The position numbers and the translations under genes were made by a program. A stretch of 64,000 nt of DNA from Spirometra erinaceieuropaei (taxonomy: Eukaryota > Platyhelminthes > Cestoda > Diphyllobothriidea > Diphyllobothriidae). The notes below the pieces were generated by a model. The model had not been told where the DNA came from. It was given only the letters and a program-made list of their open reading frames with translations, and made no database searches. The stretch is from positions 1,578,512 to 1,642,511 of the forward strand of contig CACRXP010000002.1 of NCBI GenBank assembly GCA_902702965.1. The letters run 5' to 3'. Positions 33,781 through 45,466 of this stretch are shown one piece after another (the stretch's first letter is position 1; each line of letters starts with the position of its first letter).

Positions 33781-35292
33781 CGACTGCTAGCGGACCCACC
33801 GTCGTCTCTAAAATCAACAGCGACGACCGAAGGCGTGAGTCAGCGCGCTCGAGCCGAAGGTCATACGGGAGACGAGGGACCTCCAGAGGTGTCGGAGGTT
33901 GCTCCCTGCGCTCTGATGGCGTGCCACTCACGGTGGCTTCTGAGAAATTGACTCAAAGCGGACTGGGATCAGACCGTACGTTTGCAGCGGTGGCAGGCGA
34001 GAGGAGTTCGTCAGCCAGAGGATACACTGGGGCGCCGCAGACTGAATGGCGGAGTTGACACGGCAGAGGTTAAGAAGGTGTACACTAGGAACTCGAAGGT
34101 CTTTGGCGTTGGGAGGGGGGGGGCTTTGGAAGGTTTGTGATAGTGACAGCATTTGAATTTTTGCGAAGACTGGGACTCCTATTTTTACCACAGATCTCCC
34201 TCTCTGCAAGGACCTCCTAGGATTTTTCGTTTACTCCGAAACACTTGCTCGGGAATTTCGGAATCTTGTCGAAGTGCATTTAGCAAGTTTTGTCTACGGG
34301 CAAGCGTAGCGACGTCACGATAGAAGAGTTACCTCGACAGGTACTCACAGGTCACCCCTGTGATGTCACTGCTCCATCGAAGCTAAATCTGCTTCAGCAT
34401 GACGAAGACATTGAACATGCCAGTTGATTCCGTATTCTGTGTGCACTAGGCCTGCTCCTGAAGACAGCTCGGATACAAAGTATTTTCTAATTGGTACTGG
34501 TTACGGTTCTGTGCGAATCTGGAGCAAGCAAAGGCGTACAAGTTTAAATCTCGTTGCTTTTCAGTGAGCAGTCTTTGGTAAATAAGAGGTCATGTAGCTG
34601 AAACTCGGATATTTTCCCGTCGCATTTCGACAGTTGGGGTTAATTCCAGTCAGCTCATCACGACAAATATTCCTCAGCGGGACGAGCAACACAAGTTAAA
34701 AGAGGACGTAGGTGGGTATGGTATCCTATTTCATTATATTTGACTCGACGAGGCATCTGAATTCGATTAACTGAGCACAGTGCGGACCCGGATAAAACTG
34801 CTTAGTTGTCTATTCTTAAGTTGAAACTGGTATGAATATCCGGATTTTCGGATTATTTTATCGAGTCCCATCCCTTTTTACAATGTTAACGAGGATATTG
34901 AGGAGGCTGGTTCGTATTCCTTGGTCTTTTCCCAATCGTTCTGAGTTGCGAAGATCATGCTAACTGTTCTTCTAGGCGGGGAGTTTCTGGGCGATGCAAT
35001 TTCCTTGCTGCAGTCGCTGCCCTGCGAACGCTGCCATGGTCTAATTTTGGAGATACTGGACAAGACAGCATTCGACACCAGTACATCTCAATGACCTCGC
35101 ATGTTGACGAGTCCGCGGGCAGGTTGCAGCTGTTGGAAGAGTAGCGAAGGGTGCAGCCATGTGATCTCTTCGCGGCGTTGGTGGTCGTGCAGAGGCCGTG
35201 TTTTTTGAGCAGAAGTTCGCTGCTAATGCTGTTGCCCGCCTTGTTACCAGCAGATATGTCCACTGTCGGATGACGGAGTTTGTGCTTACATG
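33781..35292. other. Unassigned sequence
   Basis: GC-rich part at 33780-34220 and a minus-strand frame at 34955-35314 (119 codons, several Cys) have no family I recognise. A purine run is at about 34112-34124. A coding exon in 34920-35270 minus cannot be excluded but is not supported by splice sites or homology I can see. Confidence 0.35.
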
Positions 35293-35294
35293 TA

Positions 35295-36695
35295 CAGTGC
35301 GTGACCGATCTCATGAAATTTTGCCGAAATGCTGAAATGCGTTTTTGATTAGGAAGGATTACTTAGGCGCGGTTGCAACACTGATTATCTTGCGGCATAA
35401 TCCTTTAACATTTCAGACTCGGCAGGATGTCGAATTTTGAATATACCTCTTTTCGACCTGCTGTAGAAACCGCACTCTGTAAAAAATGACTACTTATATA
35501 GCATGTCTTTTTCGCATTGATTTTCGATGGTCTTATATAATCAAATATGTTTCATGAAAACATGGGCAAGAAATGCTTTCTTTTACTCGTTTGATAGAAA
35601 ATCACGTCAACTTTGTATTGTATACTTGAAGAAGGAGTGTAATTAGGTTTTAAATAAGTTTTCTAATTCCCGAATAATTTGAGACCTGATTGGCCGTTGC
35701 ATTAGTGCTTAGTGATTTCAGTCTGCAAGGTTCATGAGTTCCGTGTATGGGAAATCATATATTATACTATGCCTTTGAAAAGATACCATATACAGTCCAT
35801 AATATTTTGCAATGGATACGAACTATGTTGTACATTTCATGAAAAACATGGATAAAATTGCTTTCTTTTACTCATTTGATAGAGAATAACGTAAACTTTT
35901 ATTGTATGCTTGAAGAAGGAGTATAATTAGGTTTTAAAAGGTTTTCTAATTATTAGATTTTTCATGGCTGTGCAATGTCCATTCACATTTCATTAGGAGC
36001 AGTGATAAACGGACGGGTAGGATGCTGTGTGAATGGACATCGCACAGTCTTGAAAAATCTCATAATTAGAAAACTTTTTAAAACCTAATTATACTCCTTC
36101 TTCAAGTATACAATAAAGAGTTGACGTGATTCTCTATCCGTGTTTTTCATAAAATGTTGAACATAGTTCGCATCCATTGTAAAATTTTATGGACTGCATA
36201 TGGTATCTTTCCAAAGGTATAGAATAATATATGATTTCCCATGCACGGAACTCATGAATCTTGCAGACTGAAATCACTAGGCACTAATGCAACGGCCAAT
36301 CAGGTCTCAAATTATTCGGAAATTAGAGAACTTTTTAAAACCTAATTATATTCCTTCTTCAAGTTTGAAATACAAAGATGACGTGATTTTCTATCAAACG
36401 AGTAAAAGAAAGCATTTCTTGCCCATGTTTTTTATGAAACATATTTGATTTTATAAGACCATCGAAAATCAATGGGAAAAAGGCATGCTACATAAGTAGT
36501 CATTTTTTACCGAGTATGCTCTCTACAGAGGATTGAAAAGCAGTGTATTCAAAAGTCGACATCCTACCGAGTCCGAAATATTATAGGATTACGACGCAAG
36601 ATAATCAGTGCTGCAATCGCGCCCAAGTACTCTTCCCTAATCGAAAACGCATTTCAGAATTTCACCCAACATTTCATGAAATCGGGCAGTCACTG
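35295..36695. repeat. Fold-back TA element with enlarged palindrome (K)
   Basis: Tips CAGTGCGTGACCGATCTCAT after TA (35293-35294) and GAAATCGGGCAGTCACTG at the right. It is 1401 bp, about 410 bp longer than the standard. The extra length is an additional inverted pair inside the core: the arm segment at 35552-35672 is repeated at about 35834-35953, and the segment at 36030-36130 is repeated at about 36320-36400. The result is a longer nested palindrome. No coding content. Confidence 0.8.
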
Positions 36696-38481
36696 CACAC
36701 CGATTTGTTCGAAGAGAGCGTGCAGTCTCACGGGTCTTGTTTTTTGTGTTGTCCGGATTTGTCCTTGTTGGTGGACGAGGCTAAGGTTGTCTACGCCGTA
36801 TCAGCGGCTCCATCAGGGCTGTTTTCCTCCCTAATTAGTTTGTCGTTAAGTTATAAAAAAACAGGACGGGCAGTTTAAGCTGCCAGGTTCAAAGGAGTGA
36901 TTCCGGCAGTAGAGCGTGAGTTGGTTTATTGCCTGATTCCGTGGCATTTATAGAGCCTATGAGCCACAGTCAACTTGCAGACAGTGCAATAACCAGGATT
37001 TTCAAGCAAAATATTTCAACCGAGACAAGATAAGCTCTTTTTGTCAGGAGTAGGCTTGCGTGGACATCTCGGGTTTCCATCGAAAGCATCTACAAAACAG
37101 GACTTTTTATTTGGGGAGAAAAGTCGCAGTTTAGCTTAGGCAGCCGACGGAATTGCGTGTTTGCCTCTCTAAAGGATTTTTTTACCCCGGGAAGGTGTGT
37201 CCAGCTTGGCATCAATTTTTTTTCTACGGCTGCGGACAGTCAGGCATTCATCTAAAATAACTGCGTAAGCTATTAATTTTGAAAGGTCTGCGGCAGCGTA
37301 ACAACCACATTTTATAAAAACTGCGCCCCTCATACATTCATCATCCCAGTCTGTTGCTATCACTGATTATGGGTTTGAGAGTAAATGCGAAACGTCTGCC
37401 GAATAAAAGTCTCATGGGGGTGATTGAGTCACCTTGTTCTCAAATGCCTCCTCAAACTCGCTTTCTCTCCCGATTCGCGAACACTGGTCGCTTCGGCATT
37501 TCAAAATATGGGTGTACACGCTAAATTTGATTGTCCGAATTACTAATCCTTTATTATGTTTCAGGATGCTGGCTCCACAGAGAGGAAACATATAGAGTGT
37601 CTTTATGGGGATAAGAACTCCAACAGGCAGTTCAAGAAACCACTGAACATTATGCATAATCTGACTGAACTAGCGTCTCCAGTGAACATTCCCCCTTTAG
37701 TGCCGTCAGCTGTAAATACGTTTAAGGTTGCGTTGAAAATTTAAGTCAGGAACTTGTAAACGTTTTCATCTGCGGACCAAATGAGAGACATCGCAGATCC
37801 AAGCGGTCGATGAAAACGGCACAAAGGAATGAGATTTAGGCTGTTAAAAGCGATTCAAACCACATCTGATGGGCAGAAAAGACGAACGAGGCTTTCCAAA
37901 GACAGAACTGCGTTGGACACCGATCTCTATCGCTAACGCAACCAAAGCTGGCGATGCTGTTGCTTCAGATCTCACCAAGGACGCAGGGCGTGTGCTGCAC
38001 GCAAAAAGTGGGGAATAAATTCTCCGCCAGCCAGCCAGCTCACCTGATTTCATCTTCAACCGGCCTGACTCACTGCTGCCACCGGCGGGTAATGCAAGTG
38101 GCAAGGGGGACTGATCCCGCTGCTGAAACAAAACTAACACGCGACACAGGTTGTGCCTTGGGGAGTTATCAACTGGTGAGATAAGTCGGTCCGTCAAACA
38201 GAGAGCCAGACCGCAGATGCTCCCCCCCATCTAGTGTGATTTCATACGATTCGCATCTGTTTGCGACCGGAGTGAGGGAAGTAAGATTAACGTCGATTGA
38301 GAGAATGACAGGTTTACAGCGAGGCAGAGGCAGAGCGAATAACTTAATAGTTTTGGCGACCAGACTAACCTCCAGTAATTCTGACCCAGATTTGCCGTTG
38401 TACGAAAATGAGGTCTGGAGGACGAAGGGAGTGCATGCTACAATTCATGCGCGTCCTCACTGCTTTCCCGGAATAGCAGTG
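36696..38481. other. Unassigned; contains a faint PLE tail relic
   Basis: At about 37350-37410 a GATTATGGGTTTGAGAGTAA block followed by GAAACGTCTGCCGAATAAAA resembles the terminal segment of the PLE1/PLE3/PLE8 family. The rest shows no gene. Open frames at 37844-38230 (minus) and 38236-38505 (plus) have no motifs. Confidence 0.35.
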
Positions 38482-39243
38482 GCCAATGTTCAATCCGACA
38501 GGTGAATTTGCGTTGGGAAGCACATACATTCCAGGAAGGCGAAATATTTTTTGAATCTATGTGTTCTCCTATATTCACGATTTTCGCAGGTCGAACGAGG
38601 CATTTTGCCACTTATTCCAGCCGTGTTATGAAGTGCCTTGAATGCTAAGGCCCTGTCCTTACAGTAACAGAGAGACAGGCGTGAAATGTCGTTCAGATAC
38701 CATGCACACCGAACAGTTTAAAGTTATGTGTTACGATAAAGGCTGAAACTGCATTTTATGGGCGTTAAAATTTGATTAGCCATCTGGTCGATGTTCAGTC
38801 CGACAGGTGAATTTGCGTTAGGGATCGCACACATTCCAAGAAGACGACACAAACCATCCTATCTGCCATCACAGAGAACTTGCCTTTGCAGGTAGTGATT
38901 CAGCGCTGTACTTTTAAGCGTTCAAATTAAGGTCGCATCGAACAATTTGTCAAATTGTAGGTAAGTGTAAAGGAATTTTTCAGAGAACTCTAACACTTGA
39001 AATATTTTTTGAATCTCTCTGTTGTCCTATATTCACGATTTTGGCAGGTCCGACGAGGCACTTTGTCAATTATTCCAGCCGTTCTATGACGTGCCTTGAA
39101 GTCTAAGGCCCTGTCATCACAGTAACAGACAGACAGGCGTGAAATTTCGTTCAGGTAGCCTGCGCATCGAGCAGTTTGAAGTTATCTGTTAGGATAAGGG
39201 CAGAAACTGTATTTTACGGACGTTAAAATTTGATTGGCCATCT
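38482..39243 (+). repeat. Diverged tandem duplication, two units
   Basis: The unit at 38482-38785 (starting near ATGTTCAATCCGACAGGTGA and ending GCCATCTGG) is followed directly by a second copy at 38786-39243. The second copy holds an extra ~155 bp at about 38845-38998. Shared blocks include TATATTCACGATTTT, CTAAGGCCCTGTC and AGACAGGCGTGAAAT. No coding content. Confidence 0.75.
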
Positions 39244-39892
39244 GGCCTATCCACCCATCCGTCCGTTAATGTTTTTCCTACCTGAACAGAGGGAACTGGT
39301 AATCGGTCAAACGTACTGCAATATTCCCTTGTTTGTTTGTGCTAACCAGTGAACTTGTCTACTAACTGCGCAGCCATGCACTTATAGAAATTATGTTCCC
39401 AAAATAACCACTCAGTTAAAAAACGTATGGAAATTTTATCCCCCGGCATCATTAGTCCATGACTTTCGGGCTATTTTTTTCCAAAAGTGTTCTTTATTCC
39501 TCTCCGTCTGCTGAATTACCCCGTAGACACGTACATATTGCGTAAGCAGTGACGTTCAAAAGAAGGACAATAGGCAATGATCTGAGACACGGCTCGGGAG
39601 TTCATCCCATGTTTACCATTATACACTTCCTTTTTGCAAAATAATTCTTTTTGGGAAGATAATTAAATAGGTTGGGAAAGTTGCGGTAAGTTGCCTACCA
39701 CCGTAAGCAGACTAAGGACGCACAGTCGGCGCACGGGTTTATGACGTAAATTGCAGCTTTGAATGCGACATTGAGAGATGAGAATTAGAACGCTGGTTGA
39801 CTAATTCTCTCGCAATAAAAAATCGGAAATTGATGCGTAAACTATCCGAAGAAAGCAACTTAACATGAGTTTGCGAGTGTTAAAAAGGGCTT
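39244..39892. other. No recognisable feature
   Basis: AT-rich spacer, nothing recognised. Confidence 0.4.
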
Positions 39893-40460
39893 GCAAAGAT
39901 CTCATGAAATGTCGACCCAAAATCTGAAATTTGTTTTCCATTACTTAGGTGTTGCTGTAATTGTAATTGTCTTATAGCACAGTCTCAAGATATTTCAGCC
40001 GGATCAGGATGTCGGTTTCTGATTGAGCTTCTTTCCGGCAGTAAGCAGAAAACCGTCCGAGGAAAAATAGCTGCTTAAGTGGTGCTGGATTTTCCGTCGA
40101 TTTTCGATAACTCTATAAATTCAAACATTTTTTATAAAAAGTTTTACTAATCTGCTCATTCTCGTACCCATTCAGTAGTAACCTAGAAAGAGAGTATTCT
40201 TCGGTTGCAAAAGTTTGTAGTACGGCGTCATAAGTGCCTGTTTATAAATTCTTCTTATAAAGTATACATCATGGTCCGCAACTGGAATAGCTGTCAATAT
40301 TTAAGTAGTTTTTTGCAGTTTGGCTTATACAGGCGACCAAAAATAAGTCTATTCAATTGTCGGCATCCGTTCATCACTAAAATGTCCTAGGATAGTGTTT
40401 TAAAAAACCAATATTATAGACCGATCTAAGTAATCTTTAATCAAAAAACTTTAGCTTACA
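39893..40460. repeat. Fold-back TA element, internally deleted copy (L)
   Basis: GATCTCATGAAATGTCGACC at the left, then the family order TAGCACAGTCTC, CAGGATGTCGGTTTC and the start of the loop. The right arm is brief (TTAAGTAGTTTTTTGCAG, then TCGGCATCCG). Tips are degraded. Confidence 0.6.
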
Positions 40461-41439
40461 GGAGAGCTCAACAAGAATATGTTATTGTTATTTAATATTA
40501 CGGGCATCGGTAACAAGACTGAAGTAATCTTTAGAAGACTATTGTGTTAGTGGTCAAAATAACTCAAGAGCGGTCAGTTCAACCTCCTTCTGAGTAGGCC
40601 AACTGAAGATAAAATCGACACAGATTTCTTCTGAAGCAAATCCGGAAGTGCATTTAGCGCAACCTACTTTAACCGCAAGACGGATGTTCCAAGAGAGAGT
40701 TGGTCAAAGACATTTAGGAAGAAGGAGTAAGTGTCGGAGACATATAAAAGCAAACGGAAATGTAAAAAACCAGTTGCAGTGGCGGTTAATCTCAACGAGG
40801 TATTTCAGAAACGGTGAACTAGTCAGAGAGGAGTTGTTTGTTCTCAAATTGCTAAATGAACTGCCGTAAAATTAGGGCAGGTGATGAGAAGATAATGGCA
40901 CACTAACTCGTCTTTGTTGTAGCTTCGCCATCAGAAAAATCTGTTAAAAGAGCCTGTTTCAAGCACAACATTGGCAGTCAAGCCCGTAAACTTGTATGCT
41001 AAGCTGAAGCTTGTGCTTTATCTGATGGAGAGAATCGAGTTAGTTTATGCATTTGTCTCATAACACAAAAACTAAAAGTGGTAAGTCCCAGTAAAAACAA
41101 AAGGCTTAATCGTATTTTTGTGGAAAAGCACACTAAAATTAATCACCTTCTAGGTATTGCGGAAACAGTTAGTTACCAGAAATAGCATACTAATTTTTTC
41201 AACTCTTTTCCTCGCAATTTCTGCCTTATTTGGAAAATAAGACCTATCGTCAAACTGAGCATCAACATTTTGCATGACATGCTTCCGTCCAAAAAGGATG
41301 AATTTGATTGGAACCTTCATAACAAGCTTTTAAGGAGTTAGGTAAACAGGGTAGGAACTTGTATCCGTTGCTGCCAGCGAACCTTATCACTTATGCGGAC
41401 TGCCATGCCGTCCTATTGGTCTACACATAGAAAAACTCC
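40461..41439. other. No supported gene
   Basis: A 73-codon frame at 40648-40869 has no motif. Possible distant relation to repeat X toward the right end. Confidence 0.35.
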
Positions 41440-41760
41440 AATTTTTTTAACTCTGGTCACTTACCGGGACAGCGCAGAATGTCCTGATAGGAAAGCAGTG
41501 GTTATTTTCTGGCAGTAAATCATAATTAATGCGTAATTGCAGGAAAGCTCCTTCGGCAGCGGGTCCTTACATATCGACCAAACAACTAGTTAAAAACAAA
41601 CCCCCCTTGACCGAATTAAAGTAAAAAAGAAGTATAGAAAGCACTGTTATATTAACTGGAAATGATGATTTCTACAAGAAAGGCAGAAATGCGAAAAAGG
41701 TGAAAAATCAAGTCAGGCTAGTAGATTTTATTTTCTGAGGTGCAGGATGCATGCGCATAA
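41440..41760 (+). repeat. Dispersed repeat X, partial diverged copy
   Basis: Shares ACTTACCGGGACAGCGCAGAATG-like, GAATTAAAGTAAAAAAGAAGTA-like and GGCAGAAATG blocks with 61260-61560, in the same orientation and order, with lower similarity. Confidence 0.5.
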
Positions 41761-41838
41761 ACGCACAGCGATTAAAAAGACATCAACGTTTAACCACCTC
41801 CTGTAGATTACTTTGGGAGTAAGTGGCCATCAGTCATA

Positions 41839-42723
41839 CAGTGAGTGACCGATCTTCTGAAACGTTGGACAAGATTCTGAAATGCGTTTTCGATTAGGAA
41901 GGATTACTTAGGCGGGGTTGTAATACTGATTATCTTGCAGCATAATCCTGTTACATTGTGGACTCGGAAGGATGTCGGCTTTTAAATGCATTTCTTCTCG
42001 ATCTCCCGTTTAAACCGTACTCAGTAAAAGATGACTACTTAATCAGCATGCATTTTTCACACTGATTTTGTTGCTTGAAGAGGGAGTATAATTTGGTTTT
42101 AAAAAAGCTTCTAATTGTGAGATTTTTTGAGACCGTGTGATGTCCATTCATACATCTTCGTGCCTGTCCAATTAGCACTGCTCCTCATGAAATGAACAAC
42201 ATAGTCCGCATCCATTGCGAAATTTCATGGACTGTATAGGGTATCTTTTTAAAAGCATAGAAGATTATGTGATTTTCCTTACGCTGAACGCATGCACCTT
42301 GTAGAATGAAGTCACCAGGCGCTAATGCAACGGTCAATCCGGCTCCAAATTATATGGGCATTAGAACACCTTTTTGGAACTTAATTATACTCCTTCTTCG
42401 GGCATAAAATTTAAAATTGGCATGACTCTGTATCAGACGAGTGAAAAAAGAATAGTCTTTTTATAAAGTATATTTGAATTTCTAAGACCATCAAAATCAG
42501 AGTAAAAAATACATGCTACTTAATTAGGCATTTTTTATCAAGTGCGGTTTCTACGGGAGATCGAAATGAAGTGGATTCAAAAAGAGACATCCTGCTGAGT
42601 TTAAAATATAATAGGATTATGCTTAAAGATAATCAGTATCACAATCTTACCTAAGTAATCCTTCCTAATCAAAAACGCATTTCAGAATTTTGAGCAACAC
42701 TTCTTGAGATCGGTCACTCACTA
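41839..42723. repeat. Fold-back TA element (M), subfamily I, shortened left arm
   Basis: 885 bp with tips CAGTGAGTGACCGATCTTCT and GAGATCGGTCACTCACTA, TA on both sides (41837-41838, 42724-42725). About 100 bp of the left arm is missing after ACACTGATTTTG at about 42060. The core and right arm are otherwise complete. Confidence 0.8.
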
Positions 42724-42970
42724 TAAGTGCAATATGCAATATACAAATCAACTAATTTTTTGAAGTTAATCGAGGCCTTTTTAAATGATGAGTGGACAAC
42801 TGTACGAAATTTGTTCGTTTCCGGAGCCTTCCAGGCGCCGATGACCCGGCCAAATTGACGCTGTTTGGGTTTTCATAAGTCAAAAAAGAAACGGTTTCAG
42901 AGGACCAAACTTTCACAGGCTGCTAACCAGAATTGTCTGGATGAAATTTGCAAATGCCATCACAATCATA
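42724..42970. other. Spacer between fold-back copies
   Basis: Nothing recognised. Confidence 0.4.
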
Positions 42971-43023
42971 CAGTCAGTGACCGGTCCCATGAAATGTTAA
43001 GTGAAATTGTCGAATGCGTTCTC

Positions 43024-43323
43024 GGTAAGATGTGGTTATGCAGTCTCATCTGATGGACACAATACTGTCAGGGCTGGGGTTAGGGTTGGGGGTTATGGTT
43101 AGGGGTTAGGGTTAGGGGTTAGGTGTCAGGACAACTATGTTTCAACCACTCAGAGTGGAGTTGCGCATTCCCATTAGCTTTTATCTTGCATACAACTGCT
43201 TGACCTCGTCGGCTGTGCGTTCCGCATCGCCCCACTTATAAAAATAATTATTTCCGCCGGTCCCGTATTACAGGTGGTCGGGATTTGTTTATTTCAGGTG
43301 GGGCAGCATAACCACATCTGACC
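43024..43323 (-). mobile_element. Telomere-repeat-bearing inverted-repeat element, copy T2
   Basis: About 300 bp in the opposite orientation to T1. Ends GGTAAGATGTGGTTATGCAG and CATAACCACATCTGACC are inverted repeats of about 17 bp matching those of T1. Internal blocks also match T1 in reverse: GTGGGGCAGCATAACC, CGCACAGCCGACGAGGTCAA (minus sense) and the telomere-like array. The flanks, GCGTTCTC on the left and GCATATTCTC on the right, look like an imperfect 8-bp duplication with an indel. It is inserted in the arm of fold-back copy N, so it is younger than that copy. Confidence 0.75.
43071..43128 (+). repeat. Degenerate telomere-like (TTAGGG)n array
   Basis: About eight TTAGGG or TTAGGGG units inside copy T2. 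Interstitial, not terminal. Confidence 0.85.
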
Positions 43324-44240
43324 GCATATTCTCAATTACGAAGGATTACTTAAGTGGGTTTGTAATATTTTATTATCCGGCGGCACAATCTCATGATATT
43401 TCAGACACCACAGTGTGTAGGTCTATGAATACGCTTTTTTCTAACAATCTGCAAAAACCGTACTAGTCAAAAAGTGACTACTTAAGCACCAAATACTTTT
43501 CATTGATTTCCAGCGTCCATATAAATTCAAGTATATTCTCTAAAAACATGCAAAATGTACTCTTTCATATACTCATTTAGTAGAAAACCATATTTTCTCT
43601 AAATTTTATACTAGGAGGATGGGTAACTTCAGATTTTTAAAGAACGTTCATATTCCCGAATATTTGTGAGCCCGATATGTTGATGCATTTGCGTTTAGGG
43701 TTTTCAGTCTACTAACTATATGTCCTCCGTGTAAGGAGAATCGTATATTCCTCTATGCCATCAAGAAGATACGGTATACGGCTCACAGAGTGGTGTAGTA
43801 GATACCGAATATGATATATATTTTATGAGGAACATTAATAAACGGATAGCCATGATGCTATTTGAACATACTGCACGTTTTTAAAAACTTCCCATTCGGA
43901 AACTTTTTAAACTTAAATGTACCAATTTCATCGGGTATGAAATCTGGGGAAAAAGTGATTTTCTACCAAACCTGTGTATGAAGGAATATTTTTCATGTCT
44001 TCTATAAAATATATTTGCTTTTTTAGGGGCATGCTACTATATAATGACCTTGTACCGAGTACTGTTTTTAAGGTAGCCGAAAAGAACTTCATTCAAAAGC
44101 GGACATTCTGGCGTGACGAAAATATCTACGGATTATACTGCGTGCTAATCAATAATATAAAGCCACCTAAGAAATTCTTCCTAATTGAAAGCGCATTTCA
44201 GCATTTTAGTTAGTATTTCATAAAATCGGCCACATTGTCT

Positions 44241-44413
44241 GAGTACGATAGTACTTTTAGCGGAAACTGGATGCGTCCTCTGTCAACGTTGACCTCATGG
44301 GGCGTACATCAGTGGCCATCCATTGATCTCTCACATAGCTGAGTAATTTTCCACACCCTATAGCCCCAATCACGTTTGATGAGCGTTCGATGCAATCAAA
44401 AGTAACTTAGGTA
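44241..44413. other. Spacer
   Basis: Nothing recognised. Confidence 0.4.
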
Positions 44414-44454
44414 CAGTAGGGATGCTAACTCATGAAGTGTCATGAGTTGGCACA
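44414..44454. repeat. Tips-only remnant of a fold-back element
   Basis: After TA (44412-44413), CAGTAGGGATGCTAACTCAT is followed within a few bases by TCATGAGTTGGCAC, the left tip joined to the right tip with the whole interior gone. It is either an extreme internal deletion or an aborted-excision footprint. Confidence 0.6.
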
Positions 44455-44598
44455 AGAAAATCCCTCTTCCGCACTAACCAACACTTCCTGTCATTTCTGA
44501 GTCTGTCTGGTTTGATTGTCCTGAACGGTATTTTTTCCTGAATTTAACGATCAATCAGACTTGAGCAAAGGGTCATGGCGTTTGACACCATTAAGCTA

Positions 44599-45464
44599 CA
44601 GTGAGTGACCGATCTCATGAAATGTTGGCTGAAATTCTGAAATGCGTTTTCGATAAGGAAGAATTACCTGGCCACGGTTGTAATACTGATTATGTTGTGG
44701 CATAATCTTATAACATTTCAGACTCGGCAGGATGTCAGCTTTTGAATACACTGCTTTTCAACCTCCTGTAGAAACCGTACTTGATAAAAAAGTGACTGCT
44801 TAAGTAGCATGCATTTTTCTCATTGATTTTGATGGTCTTGCAAATTCAACTATACCTTATAAAAACCATAAACGTAAATGTGTTTTCATCCGGTCAATTA
44901 ATATAGAATCACGTCTTCTTTATATTTTATACTCAAGGAAGGTGTATAATTAGGTTTTTAAAAGTTTTCTGATTGTCGAATAAATTGGATCCTGATCATT
45001 CGTTGCATTAGCACTTAGTGATTTAAGTCTACAAGGTGCATGCGTTCCGCGTAAAGAAAATCATATATTTTTCTGTGCCATTAAAAAGCTATCATATAGA
45101 GCCCGTAAAATTTTGCAATAGAGGCTGACTATGCTGAACATTTCATGAGGAGCTGTGGTAAATGTCCAGATACGATGCTATGTGAATGGACATTGCCCGG
45201 TCTTAAAAAATCTCATTATTAAAAACTTTTTAAAACCTAATTATATTGTTTCCTTGAGTATAAAATATAAAGGAGACGTGATTCTCTATTAACTGACTGA
45301 AAGGAAGCGTATTTTTGTTTATGGTTTCTATAAGATATATTTGAATTTGCATGACCATCAAAAATCAATGAGAAAAATTCATGCTACTTAGGCAGTCATT
45401 TTTATCAAGTACGGTTTCTACAGGAGAATTTCAGCCAACATTCAATCAGATCGGTCACTCACTG
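44599..45464. repeat. Fold-back TA element (O), subfamily I, shortened right arm
   Basis: 866 bp with tips CAGTGAGTGACCGATCTCAT and AGATCGGTCACTCACTG, TA at 44597-44598 and 45465-45466. About 120 bp of the right arm is missing at CAGGAGAATTTCAGCC (about 45421-45436). Confidence 0.85.
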
Positions 45465-45466
45465 TA

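Larger units (their letters stand above)
42971..44240. repeat. Fold-back TA element interrupted by a telomere-repeat element (N)
   Basis: Left tip CAGTCAGTGACCGGTCCCAT after TA (42969-42970). The arm breaks at 43023, resumes at about 43329 with TTCTCAATTACGAAGGATTAC, and continues in family order to a degraded right tip near 44240. Without the insertion it is about 960 bp. Confidence 0.75.

Noticed and set aside
34955..35314. Cys-rich 119-codon minus frame as an exon
   Set aside because: It runs into the tip of fold-back copy K, has no known domain, and convincing splice sites are absent. It stays a weak possibility.
37844..38230. 128-codon minus frame as a gene
   Set aside because: No motif and an overlapping plus frame of similar quality. 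Likely chance in GC-rich DNA.
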